A program made the position numbers and the translations under genes. The notes under the pieces were generated by a model, which did not search any database, had not been told where the DNA came from, and saw only the letters and a list, made by a program, of their open reading frames with translations. Below, piece by piece: positions 25,911-34,003 of a stretch of DNA of 64,000 nucleotides; within the stretch, counting starts at the first letter, position 1; the number at the start of each line of letters is the position of its first letter. This DNA comes from Novosphingobium sp. CECT 9465 (GTDB taxonomy: Bacteria > Pseudomonadota > Alphaproteobacteria > Sphingomonadales > Sphingomonadaceae): NCBI RefSeq assembly GCF_920987055.1, contig NZ_CAKLBX010000004.1, forward strand, positions 78,341-142,340, given 5' to 3'.

Positions 25911-27558
25911 CCCCACTATTCATGAGGCCACCGCTCTGGGTTCGTCCGAGCATGATTTGTCGGTCGCCGGGTGATCAGGGCAAGCGCCTCCGGCGGCGTT
26001 TTTTCACCGCGTCAGGATCAATGGGCTTTTCGAGGTTGAAGGACGAGGGCTTGGGCTTTCGGCGGCACTGCCGGGCTAGTTATGTGGGTGCCGGCCGGAG
26101 GCCGGTGGCAATGGCTCTGAACAGGCTGGCATCGGGGCAGGCTGACGCGAAGGCGACGCGGATGCGCGTAGCGGTTTCGATGACGCGGGCGGCGACCTTG
26201 AGCAATCGCAGGCGCAGCGTTGCGAACTCGGCAACGGCGAGCGGGGCAGCCTTCGGGATTTCCTGCTGGATGCGCCACACGAGCCAGTAGGCGGCGGTGT
26301 GCAGGATGATGCGCATCTGGTTGGCGTTGGCAGATCGGCACGAGGTACGATCGCTGGCGAGCTGGGTCTTGTGGCGCTTGATCAGGTTCTCGGCGTTGCC
26401 GCGAGCGCAGTAGAGGGTGTCGTAGATTTGCTCAGCCGAGCCTTCGGCCAGCGAGGTGACGACATAGCGGATATCCATGCCCAGCGTGCTGGCCTCGATC
26501 CGGGCGACGACGCGGCGCTGGCACTTCCAGCTCTTCGCGCCGTAGCGGGTCTCGGCATAGTTGCGCAGGACCGGGTATTGGCGCTGAGCCCGCTTAACCG
26601 CGCAGGCATCAGCGGCAGCGACGATTTCGGGATCAGCACGCAGCGCGGCGTTGGTTGGCAGGCCGAACACGTAATCGACGCCGGCCGGCTCGCAAAAGGC
26701 CATGACCTCGGGTCGGCCATAGTGCCCGTCGCCGCGGATGGTGATGTGCGTTTCGGGCCAGTGCCGGCGCAGATGGCGCACCAGGCGCCGGATGTGGCCG
26801 GCAGCTTCGGCGCCCGACGGTGTCTTGCCGGTGCGCAGTAGCATCGCCACCGGTCGGCCGGTGGCAGTGTCGTAGACATGGATCGGCAGGAAGCAGCGCT
26901 CGCCATGATGCCCGTTCCAGAAGGAGAGCTGCTGATAGCCATGAACAACATCACAGGTGTCATCGATATCCAGCGTCACCGCCGCCGGCGCGGCAGGGTA
27001 ACTGGCGCAGTAGATGTCGATCATCGCGGACATCATCCTGGCCAACTCGCGTGTGGTCGGCGCATTTTCCCACCGGCTCATCGTTGGTTGGCTGGCCAGC
27101 CCCGCGCCCGATCCCGGCAGCTTGCCCAGCGCCAGGCGGAAGCCCGGATCGTCACGCAGAGCGTCGAGATCATCGGCGTCCTCGTAGCCGCACGCGATCG
27201 CGAACACGCGGGCACGCAGTATGTCATCAAGGCGATGGATCACCCGCGCAGGATCGCGCGGATCGGCAATGCAAGCCGCAAGCCGCCGGCAAAGCCCCAT
27301 CGCGCGCTCGGCCTGTGCCAGCAGCAGAACACCGCCATCCGAGGTGAGCCGACCTCCGTCGAACGCGGCTGTGATCTTCTTGCGCCCGATCGCTGGAAAC
27401 GAAAATCCCGGCGCGCTATCATCGCTCCCGGCGGGTGTGGTCCGTGGCATAAATTGCCTCGCTGCAGGAATGGCCTAGACACCCATTTTCCTACATCAAA
27501 GCAATCGCTTAAACCACTCCCGCCAACCCTTCTGACCGAACCCGATGAATAAGCCGGG
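25911..27558 (-). mobile_element. IS1380-family element, copy 2
   Basis: A 1,648-bp element with ends CCCCACTATTCATGAGG at 25911 and, reverse-complemented from 27558, CCCGGCTTATTCATCGG. The flanks are TTAA on the left and CTAG on the right, so there is no matching 4-bp duplication; one flank was exchanged by recombination. It is inverted relative to copy 1 at 18.7-20.4 kb. Confidence 0.8.
26080..27450 (-). CDS. IS1380-family transposase, copy 2
   Basis: 456 residues, the same length and domain order as copy 1 (FDGGRLTSDGGVLLLAQAER, TLDIDDTCDVVHGYQQLSFW, IRGDGHYGRPEVMAFC, YCARGNAENLIKRHKTQLAS). Changes are scattered, mostly in the first 30 residues and around residues 145-155, so the copies diverged before arrival rather than duplicated here. 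The frame is intact. Confidence 0.92.
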   Translation of the reverse strand: MPRTTPAGSDDSAPGFSFPAIGRKKITAAFDGGRLTSDGGVLLLAQAERAMGLCRRLAACIADPRDPARVIHRLDDILRARVFAIACGYEDADDLDALRDDPGFRLALGKLPGSGAGLASQPTMSRWENAPTTRELARMMSAMIDIYCASYPAAPAAVTLDIDDTCDVVHGYQQLSFWNGHHGERCFLPIHVYDTATGRPVAMLLRTGKTPSGAEAAGHIRRLVRHLRRHWPETHITIRGDGHYGRPEVMAFCEPAGVDYVFGLPTNAALRADPEIVAAADACAVKRAQRQYPVLRNYAETRYGAKSWKCQRRVVARIEASTLGMDIRYVVTSLAEGSAEQIYDTLYCARGNAENLIKRHKTQLASDRTSCRSANANQMRIILHTAAYWLVWRIQQEIPKAAPLAVAEFATLRLRLLKVAARVIETATRIRVAFASACPDASLFRAIATGLRPAPT

Positions 27559-27624
27559 CTAGGCTTCTGCAAGAAACGGCACGAACGCAAGCCACTGCGC
27601 TGATCCCTTATGTGGACAAGCGTT

Positions 27625-27644
27625 CATGTCCACATGCAAACATA
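27625..27644 (-). repeat. 20-bp palindromic motif, copy A
   Basis: Reverse complement TATGTTTGCATGTGGACATG, an 18/20 match to the palindrome CATGTTTGCATGTGAACATG found at 28218 and near the second parA. Lies between IS1380 copy 2 and the GNAT gene. Confidence 0.7.
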
Positions 27645-27692
27645 TCGACTGATCCGCCTTTGTCACTTTCTGGTCGATAGCTACGGACTCGA

Positions 27693-28157
27693 CTACAGGT
27701 GAAGTCCAAGAAAGGATGCGCCGGGAACCGGGTTGAAGGAAATCGGCTCCGCCGCGACGAAACCAAGAGTCTCATACAGCTTGCGCGCGGGGACGAACTT
27801 CGCTTGCACATCGAGCCTCATTTCGCTGTAGCCCACAGTGCGAGCTTCCTCGATCAGACGTTCAGCGAGCGCGCGACCAAGATGCCGTCCCTGAGCCTGG
27901 GGACGAACATATAGTCGTTTCATCTCGCATATCTCGTGTGTGACTTGGCGCATCGCTACGCAGCCTTCGATTTCCCCCTCCCGGTCCGCAAGCAGCACGC
28001 ATCCTTTGGGCGCCGCATACTTCCCAGGCAAGTTTGCAAACTCAGCGTCATTATTCTGATAGTCGAGATTGACCGGCGAATTAGCGATGAACTCACGCCA
28101 GATGCCCAGCACCGAAGCTGTGTCACGAGGAAAGATCGCGTGCCTAATAACTACCAT
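27693..28157 (-). CDS. GNAT-family N-acetyltransferase
   Basis: A 154-residue GCN5-related acetyltransferase. Motif A is present as MKRLYVRPQAQGRHLGRALA (R/Q-x-x-G-x-G/H pattern for acetyl-CoA pyrophosphate) and the C-terminal KFVPARKLYETLGFVAAEPI is the typical family B region. It acetylates an unknown amine. ATG 28157 gives the best N-terminus (MVVIRHAIFPRD); ATG 28220 is in frame but lies in a palindrome. Bordered on both sides by copies of a 20-bp palindrome that otherwise occurs only near the second parA. Confidence 0.85.
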   Translation of the reverse strand: MVVIRHAIFPRDTASVLGIWREFIANSPVNLDYQNNDAEFANLPGKYAAPKGCVLLADREGEIEGCVAMRQVTHEICEMKRLYVRPQAQGRHLGRALAERLIEEARTVGYSEMRLDVQAKFVPARKLYETLGFVAAEPISFNPVPGASFLGLHL

Positions 28158-28217
28158 AGCGTGATTGCTTCGCCGAAAATCGTGGCGGCAATAGGACAGT
28201 GTCGTGGCGTTAACTGC

Positions 28218-28237
28218 CATGTTTGCATGTGAACATG
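28218..28237 (+). repeat. 20-bp palindromic motif, copy B
   Basis: CATGTTTGCATGTGAACATG: the two halves are inverted copies with two mismatched pairs. Identical except at the first base to 46494-46513. Confidence 0.75.
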
Positions 28238-28249
28238 ACGACATTGAGT

Positions 28250-28468
28250 TTAACTTCGGCCCAGGCTCCTTCCGATCAACCAAAGCTGGAAAACATGGGC
28301 CGCCACGAACGCGCCTCCAATAAAGATCGGGGACGGTAACAGCATCCCCTCCTGCCCTGGCCTCGGCGTTAGGGTCATCGCGGTAACATTGAACAGCCCC
28401 AGCACACAGATCGCAAGGAAGGGCGTGAAGCTGAGAGCTAGAACGCGAGGTGCGGACCAATTCACCAA
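28250..28468 (-). CDS. Small membrane protein, possibly truncated
   Basis: Up to 72 residues with two hydrophobic helices (VLALSFTPFLAICVLGLFNV, then SPIFIGGAFVAAHVFQLWLI). Good third-position GC bias and a natural end (GRSLGRS) suggest a real gene. Start codons are TTG 28468 or GTG 28465 only, with no ribosome site, and a MITE-like element begins 21 bp upstream, so the true N-terminus may be lost. Family unknown. Confidence 0.45.
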   Translation of the reverse strand: MVNWSAPRVLALSFTPFLAICVLGLFNVTAMTLTPRPGQEGMLLPSPIFIGGAFVAAHVFQLWLIGRSLGRS

Positions 28469-28489
28469 ATTGGAAAGCGGCTCTGATCG

Positions 28490-28649
28490 TGATTGTGTTG
28501 AAAAAGTCGGTGCTGAGGTGCGTCCCGCCGATTTTCGGTAACAATGATGCAGACGGCCCGCGCCCTGCGAATCATTGATGCGCCTGCCACTGCGCCTGAA
28601 TTCGAATATTACCCAAGGAAATGCCTCTGAGAGTTTTTCAACACAATCA
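28490..28649. mobile_element. 160-bp MITE-like element
   Basis: Perfect 16-bp terminal inverted repeats, TGATTGTGTTGAAAAA at 28490 and its reverse complement ending at 28649, enclose about 128 bp with no gene. The GTTGAAAAA core resembles ends of IS1182/IS5-type elements, so a full-size relative may supply transposase. It abuts the small membrane gene. Confidence 0.7.
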
Positions 28650-28922
28650 TCGTGAAAGCCGCCATTGCATCGGCAGTTTCCTTTCCTGCCGGAAACGGGC
28701 GTTTGCCCGGATGGACAATCCGATCATCACCAGTGCGAAGATGGCGTCACCTCAAGGTTTGTGCGCCAGACAACGATTTGGCAGACATAATGCGAACATC
28801 GGCTAATTAGCGAGCTTGAGGCGCGACATGGGATCGTTGAGCTGGCGGAATTCACCGCCAGGCGGACGCTCCGCCTGCCCTCAAAGGCAGCCGCCGGGCA
28901 GGCTACGCCGCGGGGTACGATG
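28650..28922. other. Gap with no supported gene
   Basis: About 270 bp between the MITE-like element and the Rap1a-like gene. Short GC-rich inverted words occur (GGCGGAATTCACCGCC near 28848, GGCGGACGCTCCGCC near 28862), which could terminate the gene to the right. Nothing else was recognised. Confidence 0.35.
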
Positions 28923-29249
28923 CTACTGACATGGCCAAGCCTTCGCTAACGAGCGTTCAGCTCCGGCCACCATATGAACACTCATAAAATAGCTATTCTG
29001 CTCCGCCCAGCGTAAATATGCCGCGCGCAGCGCCGATCGGTCATAGCGTGGAGCGCGGCATTCCGCTTTTCGCGCGACGATCATCATGTCGAGCACGCCT
29101 TGGAGGTAAGCGCCGCATCGCGGCTCATTCGCTTGACAGCTTACGAACAACGCCGAGCCCGTCGCCGACGCGGGTTCGGTTTGGCCGATCGCACTATCAG
29201 GCAGGGCGGCCAAAGCGGCGCATAACAATATCCATCGCCTTGGCCGCAT
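28923..29249 (-). CDS. Small periplasmic protein of Rap1a/Tai type
   Basis: A 108-residue protein with signal peptide (RPRRWILLCAALAALPDSAIG). The mature part resembles the Rap1a/Tai immunity-protein fold: FVSCQANEPRCGAYLQGVLD, a Cys-containing CRAPRYDRSALRAAY helix, a WAEQ segment, and a final AWPC. Cysteines at these spots normally form disulfides. Some relatives protect against type VI amidase effectors, but many are of unknown role; no effector or secretion genes are nearby. It lies in a minus-strand group with two more small periplasmic genes. Confidence 0.6.
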   Translation of the reverse strand: MRPRRWILLCAALAALPDSAIGQTEPASATGSALFVSCQANEPRCGAYLQGVLDMMIVARKAECRAPRYDRSALRAAYLRWAEQNSYFMSVHMVAGAERSLAKAWPCQ

Positions 29250-29324
29250 TTTCGTCTCCTATTCCGCAGTATCATTTCGGAAGGGGCGCACGGCCCTCGA
29301 CGGCCGGCGCCCCGTGCTGATCCA

Positions 29325-29648
29325 TCATTCGCGGCCGAGCACCTGGCCTTCGGGCGTGACGAACAGTTCGATCGTCTTTCCGTCGCTGTTCTTGCCCTTG
29401 ATTTCATAGAGCGTGCTTCCGTCCGCCTTTCGGGTGACTTGCTCCGCTTTGCTTATTGACGCGAGTTGCGCGCGTGCCGCGTTCATCGCGGCCTCGGGCA
29501 CCTGAGCAAGCGGGATGTCTCGTTCGCTGTGCTTGCCGATTATCCGGTTTTCGTTCGCCTCGTGGTTTTGCGCGATCGCCACGCCCGCGATCGCCAGCGC
29601 GGCCGCGCCCACGCCTGCGACAACAGTGAGAGTTCGTTTGCTAGCCAT
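29325..29648 (-). CDS. PepSY-like small periplasmic protein
   Basis: 107 residues from ATG 29648 (AGGAAGTGGAATGGAAC upstream). A signal peptide (KRTLTVVAGVGAAALAIAGV) precedes a single domain: IPLAQVPEAAMNAARAQL, then YEIKGKNSDGKTIELFVTPE ending GQVLGRE, the alpha-beta pattern of PepSY or BLIP-like domains. Likely inhibitory or metal-related periplasmic role, not known. It sits 77 bp downstream of the DUF1259 gene. Confidence 0.6.
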   Translation of the reverse strand: MASKRTLTVVAGVGAAALAIAGVAIAQNHEANENRIIGKHSERDIPLAQVPEAAMNAARAQLASISKAEQVTRKADGSTLYEIKGKNSDGKTIELFVTPEGQVLGRE

Positions 29649-29725
29649 GTTCCATTCCACTTCCTGCATAAGGGCCGTGGGGTCGGGCGGGCGGCGGTTA
29701 CGGCCCAATGAGCCGTCGTCCGAGT

Positions 29726-30616
29726 TCAACTCCTCTGATTGTTCATCCTGTCGAGCGCCGCGCGCAGCCCACGGGCGAGCTTGGCTGCGTCGTCGTTGGC
29801 CCAGAAGTGCATGAAGAACAGCCGCGGCTCGTCGTTTAGCATATGATTATGCAGCGCCGTGACCTCGATCCCGTTCGTCCGCAGCACGCGCAGGACCGGA
29901 TCGACCTCGTTTGCGACAAGTACGAAATCGCCGGTGATGGCGGCTCGGCCGTCCCCGGTTGGCTGAAAGTTGATCGCGGTCGCCGTGCCCATCGTCGGCG
30001 GAGTCTCCATATCGCCGTCCATCAGCCGCTCGGCGCGCGGAAAGCTGTATTGGAGGATGCCACCGGCCGTCTTGCCCTCACCGCCCATCAACCGGTTGAG
30101 CGCGGCCACATCGAGGTCGAGCCGCGATGCGGCTGCGCTGGCCGAAGGCGATTGCGGCGCGGCGAGCGGGGTCCGACTGGCTGATAGCGCTTGCCGGAGC
30201 GCGGCCGCGAGCTTCACCGGGTCGCCGTGGCCGGCAATGTGCATGTACATGGTCGCAGGCGAAGAGCGGAGCAGGTGATTGTGGAGCGCGGTGATCGTAA
30301 AACCGCTTGCGAGCAGGCGGCTCAAAACGGGGTTCACCTCGTCGTGAGTCAGCACGAGATCGCCCATCACCATCGCCTCGTCGCCCATCGGCTGAAACGC
30401 CGCCCAAGAGCCGAGCGCGAGGGAGGGCTTGATCGTCACCCCATCCAGCGTGACGCTCAGGTCCGAACGCGGGAAGCTGTAGCGGTGAACGCCCCCCGGC
30501 TGTTCGGCCCCCGCTCGTCCTATCGCCCGGTCGACAGCCGACCAGTCCGGCGCTGCCCATGCCGGGCTTGCCAGCAGGAGGCTGGCGAATCCCAAGGCGA
30601 TGGTCTTTTTCAGCAT
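29726..30616 (-). CDS. DUF1259 (LppY/LpqO-like) periplasmic protein
   Basis: A 296-residue secreted protein built of two DUF1259 repeats. Each has a Y-S-F-P-R block (VHRYSFPRSDLSVTLDGVTI; LQYSFPRAERLMDGDM), an F-Q-P segment (WAAFQPMGD; INFQPTGDGRAA) and a histidine-rich loop (ALHNHLLRSSPATMYMHIAG; ALHNHMLNDEPRLFFMHFWA). The HNH and MH residues could bind metal. Its biochemical role is unknown. It is divergent from chrB across 168 bp, suggesting linked control with the chromate genes. Confidence 0.8.
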   Translation of the reverse strand: MLKKTIALGFASLLLASPAWAAPDWSAVDRAIGRAGAEQPGGVHRYSFPRSDLSVTLDGVTIKPSLALGSWAAFQPMGDEAMVMGDLVLTHDEVNPVLSRLLASGFTITALHNHLLRSSPATMYMHIAGHGDPVKLAAALRQALSASRTPLAAPQSPSASAAASRLDLDVAALNRLMGGEGKTAGGILQYSFPRAERLMDGDMETPPTMGTATAINFQPTGDGRAAITGDFVLVANEVDPVLRVLRTNGIEVTALHNHMLNDEPRLFFMHFWANDDAAKLARGLRAALDRMNNQRS

Positions 30617-30784
30617 AATTGATCCTTCATCAGCGCACTCGACACGGAAAGCCTCACGTCATGCGAGCGCGCCGCCGGCGAGCCGCGACATTGCGCTCCG
30701 GTTTCTTTCTTCGGGATAAGCAGTCCTATGCTCATGAGGCTTGTGATGCAACCCTTACACTTGTAGGCTAGTGACGATACAACT

Positions 30785-31735
30785 ATGACAAACACACAAG
30801 CTTCCCCTTGGTTGCTCCTGATCCCGCAGCTTCCGGCTAAGCCTGCCTATTTGCGGGTGAAGGTCTGGCGGCGTTTGCAGGCGATCGGGGCCGCGCCGCT
30901 CAAGAACGCCGTCCATGCGCTCCCCAATCGCGAGGACACGCGCGCGCTGTTCGAAGAACTGCATCGCGAGATCACCGAAAATGGCGGCGAGGCGCTGATC
31001 CTCGAAGCGCGCCTTGTCGGCGGCATGGGCGATGCGGAGCTGCGCGGAGTGTTCGACGCTGCGCGTGACGCCGACTATGAGGAGTTGGCACGCGAGGCGC
31101 GCGCGCTGTGTGAGGGCGAGTATGTCGCGGCGGCGGATGTGGGCCGCCTGCGCAAACGCCTGAACGAGGTCGCCGCGATCGACTTTTTCGGTGCGCATGG
31201 TCGGCAGGCGGCACAGGCCGCCATCACCGAGGCGGACCGCCGCTCTCACCAACATCCCGATGTGAGCGGCCCCGGTGCGCCCGAGCTGACCCCGGCGGAG
31301 CTAAAGCGCCGCGTTTGGGTGACGCGCCGCCATGTCCATGTCGATCGCATCGCGTCCGCCTGGCTCATTCGCCGCTTCATCGACCCCGAGGCGAGCTTCA
31401 AGTTCGTCGAGGGCAAAGGATATGTGCCGGAGCCTGACGAACTGAGGTTCGACATGGCGGACGCTGAGTTCACCCACGAAGGCGACCGCTGCTCCTTCGA
31501 GACCTTGGTGTTCCTCACCGGTCTCGAGACCGACCCCGCGCTGCGGGCGCTCGGCGAAATTGTTCACGACCTTGATATTGCCGATGCTCGGTTCGAGCGC
31601 CCGGAAACTCCGGGAGTGAGCGCGCTTATCGCCGGCATCTGTGCCGGCACCGACGACGACGAGGAGCGGATCGCGCGCGGATCGACCGCGCTCGACGGAT
31701 TCTATGCTCACTTCACCCGGCGAAAAGAGGACTAA
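30785..31735 (+). CDS. chrB: Chromate resistance regulator ChrB
   Basis: A 316-residue ChrB with both domains: the N-terminal part (SPWLLLIPQLPAKPAYLRVK, then VWRRLQAIGAAPLKNAVHAL) and the C-terminal chromate-sensing domain (RRHVHVDRIASAWLIRRFID, HEGDRCSFETLVFLTGLETD, LGEIVHDLDIADARFERPE). In TnOtChr-type clusters ChrB acts as a chromate-responsive repressor of the operon. chrA follows two bases after its stop. The leader just before ATG has CACT and AGTG inverted words (about 30757-30773) that may be its operator. Confidence 0.92.
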   Translation: MTNTQASPWLLLIPQLPAKPAYLRVKVWRRLQAIGAAPLKNAVHALPNREDTRALFEELHREITENGGEALILEARLVGGMGDAELRGVFDAARDADYEELAREARALCEGEYVAAADVGRLRKRLNEVAAIDFFGAHGRQAAQAAITEADRRSHQHPDVSGPGAPELTPAELKRRVWVTRRHVHVDRIASAWLIRRFIDPEASFKFVEGKGYVPEPDELRFDMADAEFTHEGDRCSFETLVFLTGLETDPALRALGEIVHDLDIADARFERPETPGVSALIAGICAGTDDDEERIARGSTALDGFYAHFTRRKED

Positions 31736-31737
31736 AG

Positions 31738-33135
31738 ATGGAGGCCAGCGCACGCGCTGAAATCGCAGTCGAGACGCTGCACGAGCACGGCATCAGCTTT
31801 GGCGAGGCGGTGCGCGTCTGGATCAGGGTCGCGCTGCTCAGCTTCGGCGGACCGGCGGGCCAGATAGCGGTGATGCATCGCATCCTGGTCGAGGAGAAGC
31901 GCTGGATCGGCGAGGAGCGGTTCCTCCACGCGCTCAACTATTGCATGCTGCTGCCCGGCCCTGAAGCGCAACAGCTAGCTGTCTATATTGGCTGGTTGCT
32001 CCATAAGACCAAGGGCGGCCTGGTCGCGGGCGCGCTATTCGTGCTGCCCGGCTTCCTCGCGATTTTAGGGCTCAGCTATGTCTATGTGCTGCTCGGCGAA
32101 GTGCCGCTGGTCGAGGGATTGTTCTTCGGATTGAAGGCCGCCGTGCTGGCGGTGGTGCTACAGGCGGTGGTCCGGGTGGGTTCGCGTGCCTTGAAGAACA
32201 ACGTCATGCGCGGTTTTGCCGCGCTGGCGTTCGTCGCGATCTTCGTGCTCGACGTGCCCTTCCCGCTGATCGTGCTTGCCGCCGCGCTGATCGGCTTCTT
32301 CGGTGGCCGCGCTGGTTACGCCGCATTCAAGGGCGGCGGCGGACATGGTCCCGCCGGCGCTGAGATAATCCACGACCGCGACACCGCTCTTGGCGAGGGC
32401 CTTCCCGACCATGCCCGGCCGAACCTCTCTTGGTCGCTGCGCATCTCCGGCGTCCTGCTGCTGCTCTGGCTCGGGCCGGTCGCAGCGCTGCTGTTCGCGT
32501 TCGGCCCCGACGACGTGTTCAGCCGCATCGCCACCTTCTTCAGCCAGATGGCGGTGGTGACCTTCGGCGGCGCCTATGCGGTGCTCGCCTATGTCGCGCA
32601 GGAGGCAGTCGAGACCTATGGCTGGCTCCAGCCCGGCGAGATGCTCGACGGGCTCGGCATGGCCGAGACCACGCCCGGGCCGCTGATCATGGTGACGCAG
32701 TTCGTCGGCTTCCTCGCGGCCTTCCGCGAAGCGACCGGGCTGCCGCCGCTCGTCGCCGCGACCTTCGGCGCAATCCTCACCACCTGGGTTACCTTCCTGC
32801 CATGCTTCCTGTGGATCTTCGCCGGCGCGCCATTCATCGAGCGGCTGCGCGGCAACCGCGCATTGTCGGCCGCGCTTTCGGCGATCACCGCCGCAGTGGT
32901 CGGCGTGATCCTCAATCTGGCGGTCTGGTTTGGTATCCACACTCTGTTCGAGCAAGTCCGCGAAGTGCCGTTCGCAGCCGGCACCATCGATCTCCCAGTC
33001 CTAACGTCCGTCAACTGGCCGGCGCTGGCGCTCGCGGTGGGTGCGATACTCGCCATGTTCCGGTTCAAGGCCGGCATGCTGCCGGTGCTCGGCGTCTGCT
33101 CGGTCCTCGGGGCCGCATATGTAATGATCATCTGA
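31738..33135 (+). CDS. chrA: Chromate efflux transporter ChrA
   Basis: A 465-residue CHR-superfamily long-chain transporter exporting chromate from the cytoplasm. Both homologous halves are visible, each opening with a serine-phenylalanine-glycine-glycine signature: VALLSFGGPAGQIAVMHRIL, and AVVTFGGAYAVLAYVAQEAV in the second, with LPGPEAQQLA and TTPGPLIMVTQFVGFLA as the matching P-G-P motifs. About ten to twelve membrane segments. Length is slightly above the usual 400. Operon position between chrB and the dismutase supports the role. Confidence 0.94.
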   Translation: MEASARAEIAVETLHEHGISFGEAVRVWIRVALLSFGGPAGQIAVMHRILVEEKRWIGEERFLHALNYCMLLPGPEAQQLAVYIGWLLHKTKGGLVAGALFVLPGFLAILGLSYVYVLLGEVPLVEGLFFGLKAAVLAVVLQAVVRVGSRALKNNVMRGFAALAFVAIFVLDVPFPLIVLAAALIGFFGGRAGYAAFKGGGGHGPAGAEIIHDRDTALGEGLPDHARPNLSWSLRISGVLLLLWLGPVAALLFAFGPDDVFSRIATFFSQMAVVTFGGAYAVLAYVAQEAVETYGWLQPGEMLDGLGMAETTPGPLIMVTQFVGFLAAFREATGLPPLVAATFGAILTTWVTFLPCFLWIFAGAPFIERLRGNRALSAALSAITAAVVGVILNLAVWFGIHTLFEQVREVPFAAGTIDLPVLTSVNWPALALAVGAILAMFRFKAGMLPVLGVCSVLGAAYVMII

Positions 33136-33146
33136 AGGAGTGACGC

Positions 33147-33878
33147 GTGACGATCGACCATCTTTCCCGACGCAGTGCAATCGCAACTCTTGGCATCGGA
33201 GCCGCCGCCATGACTATCAACGAAGCCTCTGCGCAGACGCCGGCCGCAGCGCCGGCGGCTGTCCCCGCCTTTGCCGGAAATCATCAGGTCAAGCCGCTCA
33301 GGTTCAATCCCGCCAGGCTTCACGGCCTCTCCGAAAGGCTGATCACATCGCACCACGAGAACAATTATGCGGGCTCGGTCAAGGCCCTGAATATGATCGA
33401 GACACGACTTGCCGCCGCGCTCGCTGACACGGACCTGCCGCCGGTGGTCTATGGCGGATTGAAGCGCGAGGAGCTGCACCGCACCGGCTCGGTCGTGCTC
33501 CATGAGGTCTATTTCGACGGGCTCGGCGGCAACGGCCAGGCAGCCGGTTCCATCCGCGACGCGCTGGGCGCGGCGTTCGGCTCGTTCGACCGCTGGGAAG
33601 CCGACTTCCGCCGTACCGGGATGAGCCTTGCCGGCGGATCGGGCTGGTGCGTGCTCGTCTACAATCTCCACACGCGCTCGCTGCACAACCATTGGGCGTG
33701 GGATCATATGCACGGTGCGATTGCCGGCGTGCCGCTGCTCGCGCTCGATATGTACGAGCACAGTTTCCACATGGATTACGGCACCGCCGCCGCCAAATAT
33801 GTCGACGCCTTCTTCCGCAACATCGACTGGGAAGTGGTCGACCGGCGCTATGCCGCGGCTTTGCGCGGCGGCGGCTGA
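33147..33878 (+). CDS. Superoxide dismutase (Fe/Mn), exported, ChrC-type
   Basis: 243 residues from GTG 33147, six bases after GAAGGAG. The N-terminus has a Tat-like signal ([21 protein letters not shown]...AQTP), so the enzyme is probably periplasmic. The dismutase fold follows with ligands in [20 protein letters not shown] region and [12 protein letters not shown] (D-x-x-E-H). Chromate operons of the TnOtChr type carry such a gene (chrC), which removes superoxide formed during chromate reduction. The IS21 end lies only 11 bp past its stop, so any chrF gene downstream was removed. Confidence 0.88.
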   Translation: MTIDHLSRRSAIATLGIGAAAMTINEASAQTPAAAPAAVPAFAGNHQVKPLRFNPARLHGLSERLITSHHENNYAGSVKALNMIETRLAAALADTDLPPVVYGGLKREELHRTGSVVLHEVYFDGLGGNGQAAGSIRDALGAAFGSFDRWEADFRRTGMSLAGGSGWCVLVYNLHTRSLHNHWAWDHMHGAIAGVPLLALDMYEHSFHMDYGTAAAKYVDAFFRNIDWEVVDRRYAAALRGGG

Positions 33879-34003
33879 ACCCGACCGCTGAGGATCAGCG
33901 TGCAATAGGCACCCCCTTCGTGGGGTGATCGGCGTGCAAAAAGGACCCCTTCATCCCGGGGATTTAGTCGGCCGACTGGTTTTGATCAGTTGGCGAGAAC
34001 GGG

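Noticed and set aside
18711..27562. IS1380 composite transposon carrying dsbA, fliE and acyltransferase
   Set aside because: Copy 1 has its own CTAG duplication and copy 2 does not share flanks with it; the copies also differ at many residues, so a unit transposition event is not supported.
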